From Aliishimia ponticola (GTDB lineage Bacteria > Pseudomonadota > Alphaproteobacteria > Rhodobacterales > Rhodobacteraceae), in contig NZ_SRKY01000001.1 of the NCBI RefSeq assembly GCF_004803475.1, positions 868,001 to 932,000 on the forward strand: 64,000 nt of DNA, written 5' to 3'. Shown here piece after piece: positions 54,613 to 63,875 of the stretch (its first letter is position 1; the number at the start of each line of letters is the position of its first letter). The notes under the pieces are model-generated. The model ran no database searches, was not told the origin of the DNA, and was given only the letters and a program-made list of their open reading frames with translations. Made by a program: the position numbers and the translations under genes.

Positions 54613-54942
54613 GCTCTTTCCTTATTCTTGGCAAGGCGGGCGGTCCCAAAAGAGGCAACACTGCCCGTCTCCTGTCTACGGAGTGTTAAACTGTGGCCCG
54701 ACCCAGCGTTTTTCAAGCCGTGTTCAGTTCACAACATGCCGCGACAGCCCTTGGTGTGCAACGGGCCAATGGCGCAAAAACCGAATATCCGTCAATTCCT
54801 GAACGTTTAGTTAACGCTGCGGGCGCGCTGCCGGGGACGCGCGCAAAACCGCGTATTGCGGGACGGAAGGTGGCGTTAACCCGCAAGATGGCGGGCACGG
54901 CTGGCCGGAAGGCGCGCTTTCGCCAAAGCGCAGCTGCCCCGT
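54613..54942. other. intergenic region upstream of lon
   Basis: About 330 bases. The first ~110 hold the lon leader and possible heat-shock -35 element (CTTGAA, minus strand). The rest, up to the end of the DUF695-RraB gene, shows no gene or clear terminator. Confidence 0.5.
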
Positions 54943-55818
54943 TCAGTGCAGGCGCAGAATCGGCGACGTTTCCGCGCCGAGGCCTTGGCGCTGCGCCTCC
55001 GCCAGACCTTGCCCAGCGCTCTGCACCACCATGGCTTGCCAGCCCTCATAGCTGCCGCCCTGCCCGGCACAGGCATCCAGCAGGCGCATCGTATGCAGAC
55101 CGATATCCTGCGGTGCCATGGTGGCAAGATGCGTCAGCCGCACGACGAAGCCATCCTCATGGCTGGTTCCGGGTTCCACCGGGGCCACCCTATAGCCCTT
55201 GCTGCGCGCCCAATCGGCGAATTGTTCGGCGGCACGGGGGCTCGTAAAGGCGCACCAATGTTCGACCGGGCGCGTCTCGGCCGTCATATCGCCCGCATCG
55301 CGCAGCGCATCGAGTTGCCGCTGATCCGCGATCCACTGCCAATCCTGATCGGTCGGATAAAGCAGATCCCGGTATGGTCGCAGCGGCGCGTCGGTGATCT
55401 GCATCAGCGCGACCTCATAGCCGTGGGTTTGCCCCACCGTGACCAGCGTCCGTTCCACCTGTGGCAGATCGGCGTCGTTGCGGATCAGCACATAGATGCG
55501 CCGAAGCCCGTTCGCCGTGATGCGCCCAAGATAGTGCTGCCCCGGCACGCCGATCGCTGTCTGGAGCGCCTCGTCAAAGGCCATCAGGGTCTTCCCCTCG
55601 GCCACGGTCGGCATCCCGTTCGCGGTGACATGGGCCAACGCGATTTCGGCCTGGATCACCGTGGCGGGCATCATTGCATCCAGAAAGGGTTCGATCCCCA
55701 CATGCACGACGACAGAGCAAAGCGTGTCCTCGATCATGGTCAGGAAGGTCTCCCACTGGTCCGGGATGTCGGCAGGCGTATCGGCAAGCTGTGGCTGTGC
55801 AGTCTTGGACGTGGTCAT
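54943..55818 (-). CDS. DUF695 plus RraB-like two-domain protein
   Basis: 291 residues. Residues ~20-175 match the DUF695 layout (DQWETFLTMIEDTLCSVVVHVGIEPF.. RIYVLIRNDADLPQVERTLV). Residues ~185-272 look like the RraB fold ('EHWCAFTSPRAAEQFADWARSKGYRVAPVEPG', 'GFVVRLTHLATMAPQDIGLHTMRLLDACAGQGGSYEGW'). RraB binds and modulates RNase E in E. coli. Combined architecture suggests a regulator, but activity on RNase E is not shown. Confidence 0.7.
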   Translation of the reverse strand: MTTSKTAQPQLADTPADIPDQWETFLTMIEDTLCSVVVHVGIEPFLDAMMPATVIQAEIALAHVTANGMPTVAEGKTLMAFDEALQTAIGVPGQHYLGRITANGLRRIYVLIRNDADLPQVERTLVTVGQTHGYEVALMQITDAPLRPYRDLLYPTDQDWQWIADQRQLDALRDAGDMTAETRPVEHWCAFTSPRAAEQFADWARSKGYRVAPVEPGTSHEDGFVVRLTHLATMAPQDIGLHTMRLLDACAGQGGSYEGWQAMVVQSAGQGLAEAQRQGLGAETSPILRLH

Positions 55819-55948
55819 GAGAATGTCGCCTTTTGAGTTGGCCGGACCCTAGCACAGCAATTCCCGTCATGGGAGAGACCCCGGCAGATCAAATGGATTA
55901 CCCCCCCCTGTCGGGCAGATACATCGCCGGGCGCTTACCGCAGGCCAG

Positions 55949-57076
55949 TCACAGCGGGTCTATATCGCCCTGCGCCCGCGTTTGTGTGAACTCCGTCTGC
56001 CAAGCTTCGAACCGACCTTCGGCAATCGCGTGGCGCATCTGATCCATGATCTGCTGGTAGTAATGCAGGTTGTGCCACGTCAGCAGCATGGAAGAGATGA
56101 TCTCCTGCGTGCGGAAGACGTGATGCAGATAGGCGCGCGAATAGTTGCGGCAGGCCGGGCATGTGCATTCTTCGTCCAAGGGGCGCGGATCGTCCTGATG
56201 CCGGGCGTTCTTGATGTTGAGCACACCCAGCCGGGTAAAGACCTGCCCCGTCCGCCCCGACCGCGACGGCAGCACGCAATCCATCATGTCGATCCCGCGC
56301 GCGACCGCCCCCACGATGTCATCGGGCTTGCCGACCCCCATCAGATAGCGCGGCTTGTCTTGCGGAAGCTGCTCGGGCGCATAGTCGAGGCAACCGAACA
56401 TCGCCTCCTGCCCTTCGCCCACAGCCAAACCACCGACGGCATAGCCTTCGAACCCGATCTCGCGCAGCGCTTCGGCAGATTGCGCGCGCAGGTCTTCTTC
56501 CAGCCCCCCCTGCTGGATCCCGAACAGCGCGTGGCCCGGACGGTCCCCGAACGCCTCACGCGACCGCGCCGCCCAGCGCATCGACAGTTCCATCGACGCG
56601 GCGATCCGGTCCCGGTCGGCGGGCAAGGCGGGACATTCGTCGAAACACATGACGATGTCAGAGCCCAGAAGCCGCTGAATTTCCATGGAGCGTTCGGGGC
56701 TGAGCATATGCTTGGACCCGTCTACATGGCTTTTGAACGTCACGCCCTCTTCCGTCAGCTTGCGCAGCCCGGCAAGGCTCATCACCTGAAACCCGCCGGA
56801 ATCGGTGAGGATCGGACGATCCCAATTCATGAACTTATGCAGCCCGCCCAGCCGATCGATTCGCTCGGCGGTGGGGCGCAGCATCAGGTGGTAGGTATTG
56901 CCAAGCAGGATATCGGCCCCCGTGGCGCGCACGCTTTCCGGCATCATCGCCTTGACTGTGGCCGCCGTTCCGACGGGCATGAAGGCAGGTGTGCGGATAT
57001 CGCCGCGCGGGGTGGAGATCACCCCGGTCCGGGCGCGGCCATCGGTGGCCTGAAGATCGAAACTAAAGGAGGTCAT
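55949..57076 (-). CDS. tgt: queuine tRNA-ribosyltransferase
   Basis: 375 residues. '[12 protein letters not shown]', '[13 protein letters not shown]', '[20 protein letters not shown]' and the zinc site [16 protein letters not shown] are all present. Exchanges guanine 34 for the queuine precursor in GUN-anticodon tRNAs. It has no neighbouring queuosine genes here. Start at ATG 57076. Confidence 0.96.
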   Translation of the reverse strand: MTSFSFDLQATDGRARTGVISTPRGDIRTPAFMPVGTAATVKAMMPESVRATGADILLGNTYHLMLRPTAERIDRLGGLHKFMNWDRPILTDSGGFQVMSLAGLRKLTEEGVTFKSHVDGSKHMLSPERSMEIQRLLGSDIVMCFDECPALPADRDRIAASMELSMRWAARSREAFGDRPGHALFGIQQGGLEEDLRAQSAEALREIGFEGYAVGGLAVGEGQEAMFGCLDYAPEQLPQDKPRYLMGVGKPDDIVGAVARGIDMMDCVLPSRSGRTGQVFTRLGVLNIKNARHQDDPRPLDEECTCPACRNYSRAYLHHVFRTQEIISSMLLTWHNLHYYQQIMDQMRHAIAEGRFEAWQTEFTQTRAQGDIDPL

Positions 57077-57248
57077 GGGCCCGCAATAATCCGGCAGCGC
57101 CCCCGCGACAAGTTGGATGATCGCCCTTCCGGCAGGAAAGCTGCGCTGAAGCGCACCCTACGGGCAGGCCCAGCGCGCGGGCTTTCCCCTTGCCTTTCTG
57201 CCCCGCTCTGACGACATTCTTGCCGGTATACGTTGTGAGGAGCCCCCC

Positions 57249-58145
57249 GTGCCGATTGAAGATATCCTGCTTAGCTTCGCAGAGGCGAATGTCGTCTGGT
57301 TGATTGCAGCCGTCCTGATCGTGATCCTTGTTCTGAAGGCGGTCAAAATCGTCAGCCAGTCGGAAAAGCACGTGGTCGAACGGTTCGGCCGCCTGCGCGC
57401 GGTGCTTGGCCCCGGTATCAACCTGATCGTGCCCTTCCTCGACCGCGTGGCGCATCAGGTGTCGATCCTTGAACGCCAGCTCCCGACCGCCAGCCAGGAC
57501 GCCATCACGCGCGACAACGTGCTGGTGCAGGTCGATACCTCTGTCTTCTACCGCATTCTGGAGCCTGAAAAGACGGTCTACCGTATCCGCGATGTGGATG
57601 GGGCGATTTCCACCACCGTCGCCGGTATCGTCCGGGCAGAGATCGGCAAGATGGATCTGGACGAGGTCCAGTCCAACCGGGCGCAGTTGATCTCTACCAT
57701 CAAGACCAGTGTCGAGGACGCGGTGGATGATTGGGGGATCGAGGTCACGCGGGCCGAAATTCTGGATGTGAATCTGGATCAGGCGACACGCGACGCGATG
57801 CTGCAACAGTTGAACGCGGAACGCGCACGCCGGGCGCAGGTGACCGAAGCGGAGGGCCAGAAGCGTGCCGTGGAACTGGCCGCCGATGGGGAACTCTATG
57901 CCGCCGAGCAAACTGCCAAAGCGCGCCGCGTGCTGGCGGATGCCGAAGCCTATGCCACGCAGGTCGTGGCGCAGGCGATCAATGAAAACGGGCTGGAAGC
58001 GGCCCAGTACCAAATCGCGCTGAAGCAGGTGGAGGCGCTGAATGGTCTCGGCTCCAGCGCTGGCAATCAAACCGTGGTGCTGCCCGCCAATGCGGTCGAC
58101 GCCTTCACCGACGCCTTCAGCCTGCTCAAGGGGCGCAAGCCATGA
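57249..58145 (+). CDS. SPFH/band 7 membrane protein (QmcA/paraslipin-like)
   Basis: 298 residues starting at GTG 57249 (GAGGAG upstream). N-terminal membrane helix (~16-32), then the SPFH domain 'SEKHVVERFGRLRAVLGPGINLIVPFLDRVAHQVSILERQLPTASQDAITRDNVLVQVD', a coiled coil with Ala/Glu repeats and a C-terminal segment. SPFH proteins organise membrane microdomains and protease complexes. Overlaps the nfeD-like gene by four bases, the usual arrangement. Confidence 0.9.
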   Translation: MPIEDILLSFAEANVVWLIAAVLIVILVLKAVKIVSQSEKHVVERFGRLRAVLGPGINLIVPFLDRVAHQVSILERQLPTASQDAITRDNVLVQVDTSVFYRILEPEKTVYRIRDVDGAISTTVAGIVRAEIGKMDLDEVQSNRAQLISTIKTSVEDAVDDWGIEVTRAEILDVNLDQATRDAMLQQLNAERARRAQVTEAEGQKRAVELAADGELYAAEQTAKARRVLADAEAYATQVVAQAINENGLEAAQYQIALKQVEALNGLGSSAGNQTVVLPANAVDAFTDAFSLLKGRKP

Positions 58146-58426
58146 TGGCGTGGCTGACAACATGGTGGGTCTGGATCGCCATTGGGTTGGTATTCGGCAT
58201 TATCGAGGTGCTGGCACCGGGCTTCATCTTCCTTGGCTTCATGCTGGGGGCGCTGATCGTTGGACTGATTGCGCTGGTGGCGCAGGGTTTCATCGCCGGG
58301 CTGAGCTTCAACGCGCTGATGGCGCTGTTCGCAGGTTTGTCGCTGCTGTCCTGGATCGCGCTGCGATTGGCCTTTCGCCGCCAGTCAAGCGGGGCCAAGA
58401 CCTTTACCAATGACATCAACGACTGA
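58142..58426 (+). CDS. NfeD-family membrane protein (short form)
   Basis: 94 residues with two or three membrane helices ('VWIAIGLVFGIIEVLAPGFIFLGFMLGALIVGLIALVAQG'). The short NfeD1b-type paired with SPFH proteins; it lacks the long periplasmic protease part. A polar C-terminal tail follows. Confidence 0.88.
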   Translation: MMAWLTTWWVWIAIGLVFGIIEVLAPGFIFLGFMLGALIVGLIALVAQGFIAGLSFNALMALFAGLSLLSWIALRLAFRRQSSGAKTFTNDIND

Positions 58427-58606
58427 CACGGCAGCAGATTAAGCCAGCGGCAAAGCGCAGCGGCGGCACGCATCGCCTCGCCTCAAAAGGCCCGGTGCCG
58501 CTAGGGCGCAAACCTTGGCCTTCGCAGGCCCGTCACGGTCGTATCGCAGTTGTGAGCGCCATCACAGGCTGATACATTCGCGGCACCGCAGCAAGGAACG
58601 ACCGAC

Positions 58607-60010
58607 ATGTCTGATGACACCCCGACCCAACTGGAATTCGGCTGGGAGGAATGGGTAGCCCTTCCCGATCTTGGCCTGCCCGCGCTGCGCGCCAAGGTAG
58701 ATACCGGTGCGCGAACATCGGCGCTGCACGCCTCCGAGATCGAGGTTTTCGGCCCCAACGCCAAACCCAAGGTGCGGTTCATCGTGAACCCGGTGGCGGG
58801 CGATGACGGGCTTGCGATCCCCTGTTCCGCCACCATTCTGGACCGGCGCGAAGTCACGTCGTCCAACGGCGAGAAAGAGATGCGCTATGTCATTGGATCG
58901 AAACTGACGGTGAATGGTCAAAGCTGGCCGATCGAGATCACCCTGACCAACCGTGCCGGCATGGCCAGCCGGATGCTGCTGGGGCGGCAGGCGCTGACCG
59001 AACACATCACCATCACCGCGACGGAAAAGCATCTTCAGCCGGAACTCAGCTATGATGTTTACCGCTCTGCCGGGCTGCGCAAGACCGCGCCGAAACGCGC
59101 GCTGCGGATTGCGGTTCTCAGCCGCGAGGACAATTATTCGACCCGCCGCCTGGTGCAGGAAGGCGAAGCGCGCGGACACACGGTAGAGGTGATCGACACC
59201 ACCCGCTGCTATATGGCCATCAACGCGATGAGCCCCGAGGTGCATTACGACGGTGCGCGCCTGCCCCGCTATGACGCCGTGGTGCCGCGCATTGGCGCAT
59301 CCATCACCCCCTATGGCACCGCCGTGATCCGGCAGTTCGAGACCATCGGCACCTATTGCGTCAACGGCTCCACCGGGATCGCTTCAAGCCGTGATAAACT
59401 GCAAGCGCATCAGATCCTCGCCTCGCAAAAGATCGGGATGCCGACGACGGCCTTTGCGGCCTCGCCCAAGGATACGCGCAACCTGATGGATCTTGTCGGC
59501 ACCGCGCCGATGATCGTGAAGCTGCTGGAATCCACTCAAGGCAAGGGCGTCGTTCTGGCAGAAACGAAGAAAGCGGCTGAATCGGTGATCGACGCCTTCC
59601 GCGGACTGCGTGCCAACTTCCTTGTGCAGCATTTCGTCAAAGAGGCCGCCGGAGAAGATATTCGCTGCCTTGTGATCGCGGGCAAAGTCGTCGCGGCGAT
59701 GAAACGCACCGGCGCCGATGGCGATTTCCGGTCGAACCTGCATCGCGGCGGCACCGCCAAGGTCGCCCGCATCACCCGGCAGGAACGCGCCACCGCCGTG
59801 AAAGCTGCCAAAGCCTTCGGGCTGGGCATCGCCGGGGTCGATCTGCTGCGCTCCGAAGACGGCCCCAAAGTGCTGGAGGTCAATTCCTCTCCCGGCTTCG
59901 AAGGGATCGAGACAGCGACCGGCAAGAACGTCGTGGGCTTCCTCTATGACGAGATCGAAACGCACGCGGCCCCCAAACCGACGCGCCGGAAAGTCCGCAG
60001 CGGCGGCTGA
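58607..60010 (+). CDS. rimK: RimB-RimK fusion: retropepsin-like protease and alpha-L-glutamate ligase
   Basis: 467 residues. Residues ~10-150 match the RimB/'ATP-dependent zinc protease' domain with the aspartic-protease-like D32-T-G-A ([13 protein letters not shown]) and '[21 protein letters not shown]'. Residues ~165-450 are an ATP-grasp RimK domain ('[26 protein letters not shown]', '[23 protein letters not shown]', '[14 protein letters not shown]'). In pseudomonads RimA/B/K control glutamation of ribosomal protein S6; here B and K are one polypeptide and no rimA is seen. Confidence 0.85.
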   Translation: MSDDTPTQLEFGWEEWVALPDLGLPALRAKVDTGARTSALHASEIEVFGPNAKPKVRFIVNPVAGDDGLAIPCSATILDRREVTSSNGEKEMRYVIGSKLTVNGQSWPIEITLTNRAGMASRMLLGRQALTEHITITATEKHLQPELSYDVYRSAGLRKTAPKRALRIAVLSREDNYSTRRLVQEGEARGHTVEVIDTTRCYMAINAMSPEVHYDGARLPRYDAVVPRIGASITPYGTAVIRQFETIGTYCVNGSTGIASSRDKLQAHQILASQKIGMPTTAFAASPKDTRNLMDLVGTAPMIVKLLESTQGKGVVLAETKKAAESVIDAFRGLRANFLVQHFVKEAAGEDIRCLVIAGKVVAAMKRTGADGDFRSNLHRGGTAKVARITRQERATAVKAAKAFGLGIAGVDLLRSEDGPKVLEVNSSPGFEGIETATGKNVVGFLYDEIETHAAPKPTRRKVRSGG

Positions 60011-60154
60011 GAGCCGGTCCTGACCACCCTGACACCGTTTGGCATTTACCTGATCTTAGGTTTTTTGCGCCACGATCTGACAGGTCGCAGCACGCCTGAA
60101 CCCGTGCCTTGCGCCATGTTTGGTAACGCGTAGTAACAGTGTCACAGGTCCAAA

Positions 60155-61936
60155 ATGACGTTCTATCCCATCGTTCTCGGGTCCGGTCTGGCCGGTTACA
60201 ATTTCCTGACGGAAACGCGGGAAACGCAGCAGGCCAATTTCGACAAAAACACGATTTTTGATCGTGATGTGCAGGCGTTCAAGGACCAGATCGGCAGTAT
60301 CAGCACCGCCGAAGAGCTTGTGAACAACCGCCAGCTTTTGCAGGTGGCGCTTGGCGCGTTCGGGTTGGAAGACGATATCGACAACAAGGCGTTCATCCAG
60401 AAAGTGCTGGAATCGGACCCGGCGGACAGCACCTCTTTCGCAAATCGGCTGGGCGACAAGACCTATCTGTCCATAGCGGAAACCTTTGGCTTTAACAGCT
60501 CCACCGGCCCGCAATTGCCCGATGATGGATCGACACTGCAACTTGACGGCATCGAAAGCGTCGATGATCTGCTCTCTCCGCTGAACCGGTCCGTCCTGCG
60601 CGGCGCGCTCGAACAGTTCGGCCTGAAGGGGAATGAGAACAACACCTTCTTTCTGCGGCAAGTGCTGGAATCCGACCTCACGGATGAAAGCAGCTTCGTC
60701 AACCGCCTGACCCAACCGGCTTGGGCAGATTTCGCTGCGGCGATCGGCTTTGATAATACCGTTGAAGGCAACACACCGATGGAACGGTTCATCAACACCT
60801 TCGATGGCAAGTTCGATGACACCCTGACAGCGGAAGACCTGGTAAACGATCCCCGGATGCTCAGCGCCGCGACAGAGATTTTCGGCATCACCCAGACCGA
60901 TCCCGATTACCTGCAAAAGATCCTCGAATCCGATCCCACGGATGAAAACTCGCTGGTCAACATCGTGGGCGACGAACGCCTGTCGATGCTGTCGCAAGCC
61001 TTTCGCTTTGGCTGGCCGGATATTGACGATCTGTCCAGTGCGGACGACCTGATCAATAACGAAATGCTGCTGGAGGATGCGCTGGCCACCTTCGATGTCG
61101 GCAATCCCGGTGACGACCTGCTGCGGGATATCCTCAACTCCGACCTGTCGGATCCCGCGTCCGTCGCCAATCAACCCTCCAACGCGCCATGGCTCGAAAT
61201 GGCGGAAGCGTTTCAAAATGGCTGGCCCGACACTCCCAGCCCGGCGCAAACCTTTGTGGAACTGATGCTCTCCGAAGACCGGCTCGAGAACCTTGATAAC
61301 AGCTTCGATGTCGTCTTCGACCTTGATGTCTATGACGCCACCATGCGCCTTTATGGGCAAGAGGCCGATGTGGGCGAGCTGACACAGGTAAAAACCATGC
61401 TTGATGCGGATTTAAGCGCGAGCGTGTCTGCCCTGACCTTTTCCTTCAATACCCCCCTCAAGGAAATGGCCAAAGCCTTTGCCTTCACCTCTGGGGATAC
61501 GGGACAAAACTATCCCGAAGGGTTCGCCGACGCGATCACGCGCAACTATCTCGACCGGCAATTCGAATCCAGCGTTGGGGATACCAACACCAATCTGCGC
61601 CTTGCCCTGTCCCTGGAACGCGAATTGACCACCGTCGCCACAGGTTCGTCCACCGGGGACGCCCAGATTTACAGCGTGCTCGCCTCCTCTCCGCTGCGCA
61701 CGGTGTTTGAAACCGCGTTCCAACTGCCTTCCGCATTTTCCAGCATCGACATCGACCAACAGCATTCGGTTCTGAAAGCGCGGATGGAATCGCAGTTCGG
61801 TGTCAGTGAGGTGTCGGAATTCCTTGAGCCTGAAAACCTCGAAGCCTTGCGCAACCGGTTTCTGACACTCGGCGCGCTGTCCGAAAACACGACCACGACG
61901 ACCAGCCCGGCCCTGATGCTGCTGACCGGCCAGTAA
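60155..61936 (+). CDS. DUF1217 tandem-repeat protein
   Basis: 593 residues. Five imperfect ~100-residue units share the pattern LLxxALxxFGLxxDxxxxxFIxxVLESDLxDxxSFANRLxxxxWxxxAxAFGF (for example at residues ~60-110, ~145-200, ~230-285, ~315-370 and ~390-450). DUF1217 proteins usually occur in flagellar clusters of alphaproteobacteria, but no flagellar gene is in this window. Acidic, no signal peptide. Confidence 0.85.
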   Translation: MTFYPIVLGSGLAGYNFLTETRETQQANFDKNTIFDRDVQAFKDQIGSISTAEELVNNRQLLQVALGAFGLEDDIDNKAFIQKVLESDPADSTSFANRLGDKTYLSIAETFGFNSSTGPQLPDDGSTLQLDGIESVDDLLSPLNRSVLRGALEQFGLKGNENNTFFLRQVLESDLTDESSFVNRLTQPAWADFAAAIGFDNTVEGNTPMERFINTFDGKFDDTLTAEDLVNDPRMLSAATEIFGITQTDPDYLQKILESDPTDENSLVNIVGDERLSMLSQAFRFGWPDIDDLSSADDLINNEMLLEDALATFDVGNPGDDLLRDILNSDLSDPASVANQPSNAPWLEMAEAFQNGWPDTPSPAQTFVELMLSEDRLENLDNSFDVVFDLDVYDATMRLYGQEADVGELTQVKTMLDADLSASVSALTFSFNTPLKEMAKAFAFTSGDTGQNYPEGFADAITRNYLDRQFESSVGDTNTNLRLALSLERELTTVATGSSTGDAQIYSVLASSPLRTVFETAFQLPSAFSSIDIDQQHSVLKARMESQFGVSEVSEFLEPENLEALRNRFLTLGALSENTTTTTSPALMLLTGQ

Positions 61937-62029
61937 TCGACATGGGAACCGTCACGAAGACGCGCCACCTCTGGACGGCGATGATCCCTTTTCCTATATG
62001 ACTAGTCAGGAAATCGATGCGAGGATCCG

Positions 62030-62392
62030 ATGAACGATCAAACCGGACAGATGGAGGGCGCACCGCTGATCGCCCCCTCCTCCACGGACCACCCGCTCTA
62101 CGACCAGATCGCAGATGCGTGCCGATCGGTGTATGATCCCGAGATTCCGGTCAATATCTTCGAATTGGGCCTGATCTACACGATCGACATCAACGAAGAG
62201 AACGAAGTGCGGATCATCATGTCGCTGACAGCGCCAGGTTGCCCCGTCGCCGGTGAGATGCCCGGCTGGGTCGCAGATGCGGTCGAACCGATCCCCGGCG
62301 TGAAACAGGTCGACGTGGAACTCACATGGGAGCCGCCCTGGGGCATGGAAATGATGTCCGATGAGGCGCGGCTTGAACTGGGCTTCATGTAA
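62030..62392 (+). CDS. sufT: SufT/MIP18-type iron-sulfur assembly protein
   Basis: 120 residues. 'DACRSVYDPEIPVNIFELGLIYTIDINEENEVRIIMSLTAPGCPVAGEMPGWV' is the DUF59 core with its conserved Cys; 'WEPPWGMEMMSDEARLELGFM' is the typical end. Acts late in Fe-S maturation. An IscA/SufA-type gene begins 1.5 kb downstream. Confidence 0.9.
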   Translation: MNDQTGQMEGAPLIAPSSTDHPLYDQIADACRSVYDPEIPVNIFELGLIYTIDINEENEVRIIMSLTAPGCPVAGEMPGWVADAVEPIPGVKQVDVELTWEPPWGMEMMSDEARLELGFM

Positions 62393-62433
62393 GCCCCACC
62401 CCAGTCAGGCAAAATAACTTTCTTTTCATCGAA

Positions 62434-62451
62434 GCAAGTGATATGACTTGC
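62434..62451. promoter_or_regulatory. inverted repeat GCAAGT-N6-ACTTGC before the SatD-like gene
   Basis: Perfect dyad (extended to seven bp with A and T on the outside), two bases before the ATG at 62454. A near-identical site precedes the next gene. It could be a DNA operator for the SatD C-terminal HTH or an mRNA hairpin over the start region. Confidence 0.6.
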
Positions 62452-62453
62452 TC

Positions 62454-63062
62454 ATGAATTTTGCCGTACTGACAGGGGATATCGTCGATTCCAGCGCGCT
62501 GACTGCCGCGGATCTGGATGCGAGCCTCGATGCGCTTTATAGCGCGTGCATGGAAATCTCGCGTTGGCAGCCCGATCTGACTGCTGGGTTTGCCCGGCGT
62601 GGGGGCGATGCGTGGCAAATGGCAATCTCCGCCCCAGCACTCTCCCTTCGCGCGGTGCTTTTTGCGCAAGCCGGCCTGCGCCGCCGCGACAAAAACCTGT
62701 ACACACGGATCGCGGTCGCGATCGGCGATGGCACGCTGCCCCAAGATGGCGACACGAACAGCGCCCATGGGCCAGCCTTTACCGAATCCGGCCGGTTGCT
62801 GGAGCATCTGCCCAAACATGTGCTGATGTCCCACGCTTCGGGTGGCGCACCGGCAGCGACACTGCATCTTGCCGATCATATCGCGCGCGGCTGGACCCAA
62901 GCGCAGGCCAGCGCGATGTACGAAATTCTACCGCCCGGATCAGGCCCCCGCAGCAAAGCGGCAGAGGCGCTGGGCATCACCCGGCAAGCGGTCAATCAGG
63001 CACTCTGGTCCGCAGGCTACACCGCATTGGATGCCGCACTCGCCGCGTGGGAGGCCGAATAA
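62454..63062 (+). CDS. SatD-like protein with C-terminal helix-turn-helix
   Basis: 202 residues from the ATG at 62454; an in-frame TTG at 62448 is less likely. 'NFAVLTGDIVDSSALT' and 'GFARRGGDAWQM' are the SatD pattern (a cyclase-like fold that starts with VLTGDIVxS). Residues ~168-190 (SKAAEALGITRQAVNQALWSAG) look like a helix-turn-helix. No ribosome site is obvious before the ATG, where the inverted repeat sits. Pairs with the DUF3307 gene downstream. Confidence 0.75.
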   Translation: MNFAVLTGDIVDSSALTAADLDASLDALYSACMEISRWQPDLTAGFARRGGDAWQMAISAPALSLRAVLFAQAGLRRRDKNLYTRIAVAIGDGTLPQDGDTNSAHGPAFTESGRLLEHLPKHVLMSHASGGAPAATLHLADHIARGWTQAQASAMYEILPPGSGPRSKAAEALGITRQAVNQALWSAGYTALDAALAAWEAE

Positions 63063-63063
63063 T

Positions 63064-63081
63064 GCAAGCAGAACGACTTGC
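63064..63081. promoter_or_regulatory. second copy of the inverted repeat (GCAAGC-N6-ACTTGC)
   Basis: Same arm length and spacing as the site at 62434-62451 with one mismatch, located between the SatD-like stop and the DUF3307 start. Confidence 0.55.
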
Positions 63082-63102
63082 TCTGCCAAAAGGAAAGCTC
63101 AA

Positions 63103-63846
63103 ATGCTTGCCCTGATGGACGCGATTTCCCCCGCGATGCTGCACAGCTTCACCGCGCTTCTGCTCGCCCATGTCTTGGCGGATTTCGTTTTTCAGACCAA
63201 CTGGATGGCGACGCGCAAAGCCGACCCGCCGGTCTTGCTGTTGCATGTCCTGATCGTTTTCATCCTCAGCAACCTCGCGCTGGGCGGTGTCTGGCAGGTC
63301 GCAGGCGCAATCACCCTTGCCCATTTCGCGATTGATGCCACCAAGGTCTGGGTGGTGCCCCAACGCCACCGCAACACATTCACGGCCTTTCTGATCGACC
63401 AAGTGGCACATCTGCTCAGCCTGATCGTCGCCGTGATCTGGTGGCCGGATGCAATTGCGACAGGCCTCTGGTCCAACATTGCGGCCCTCGCCTTTGCCCC
63501 GGCCCTGATCGCTTCTGGCGCAATCCTGACCATCCGCGCTGGCGGGTTCGCAGTCGGCCTCCTGACGGCCCGGTTTTCCGAGCATCTGACCGAAGAAAGC
63601 CTGCCGGATGCGGGCCGCCTGATCGGCCAACTCGAACGCGCGCTCATCTTCCTGCTGATCTGGGCTGGCCACCCCGCCGGCGTCGGCTTTCTGGTCGCCG
63701 CCAAATCCATCCTGCGTTTCGACGCCGCAAAGGACAGCAAAGCTGGCGAATATGTCATCATCGGCACGCTCGCCTCTTACGGCTGGGCCTTGGCAATGTC
63801 CTACGCGACATTTGCCCTCCTTGAGATTGGCGGCCCGTCCCCCTAG
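63103..63846 (+). CDS. DUF3307 multi-pass membrane protein
   Basis: 247 residues from ATG 63103 with AGGAAAG upstream. Six or seven membrane helices, with the DUF3307 N-terminus 'LLLAHVLADFVFQTNWMATRKADPPVLLLHVLIVFILSNLALGG' and 'HFAIDATKVW'. Commonly paired with SatD-type regulators; function unknown. Confidence 0.85.
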   Translation: MLALMDAISPAMLHSFTALLLAHVLADFVFQTNWMATRKADPPVLLLHVLIVFILSNLALGGVWQVAGAITLAHFAIDATKVWVVPQRHRNTFTAFLIDQVAHLLSLIVAVIWWPDAIATGLWSNIAALAFAPALIASGAILTIRAGGFAVGLLTARFSEHLTEESLPDAGRLIGQLERALIFLLIWAGHPAGVGFLVAAKSILRFDAAKDSKAGEYVIIGTLASYGWALAMSYATFALLEIGGPSP

Positions 63847-63875
63847 ATTGGGACCAAGGGCGAATGAGGTACACC

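Noticed and set aside
54712-54750. Heat-shock (RpoH) promoter of lon
   Set aside because: CTTGAA is good but the spacing and -10 sequence do not fit well enough to list as a promoter.
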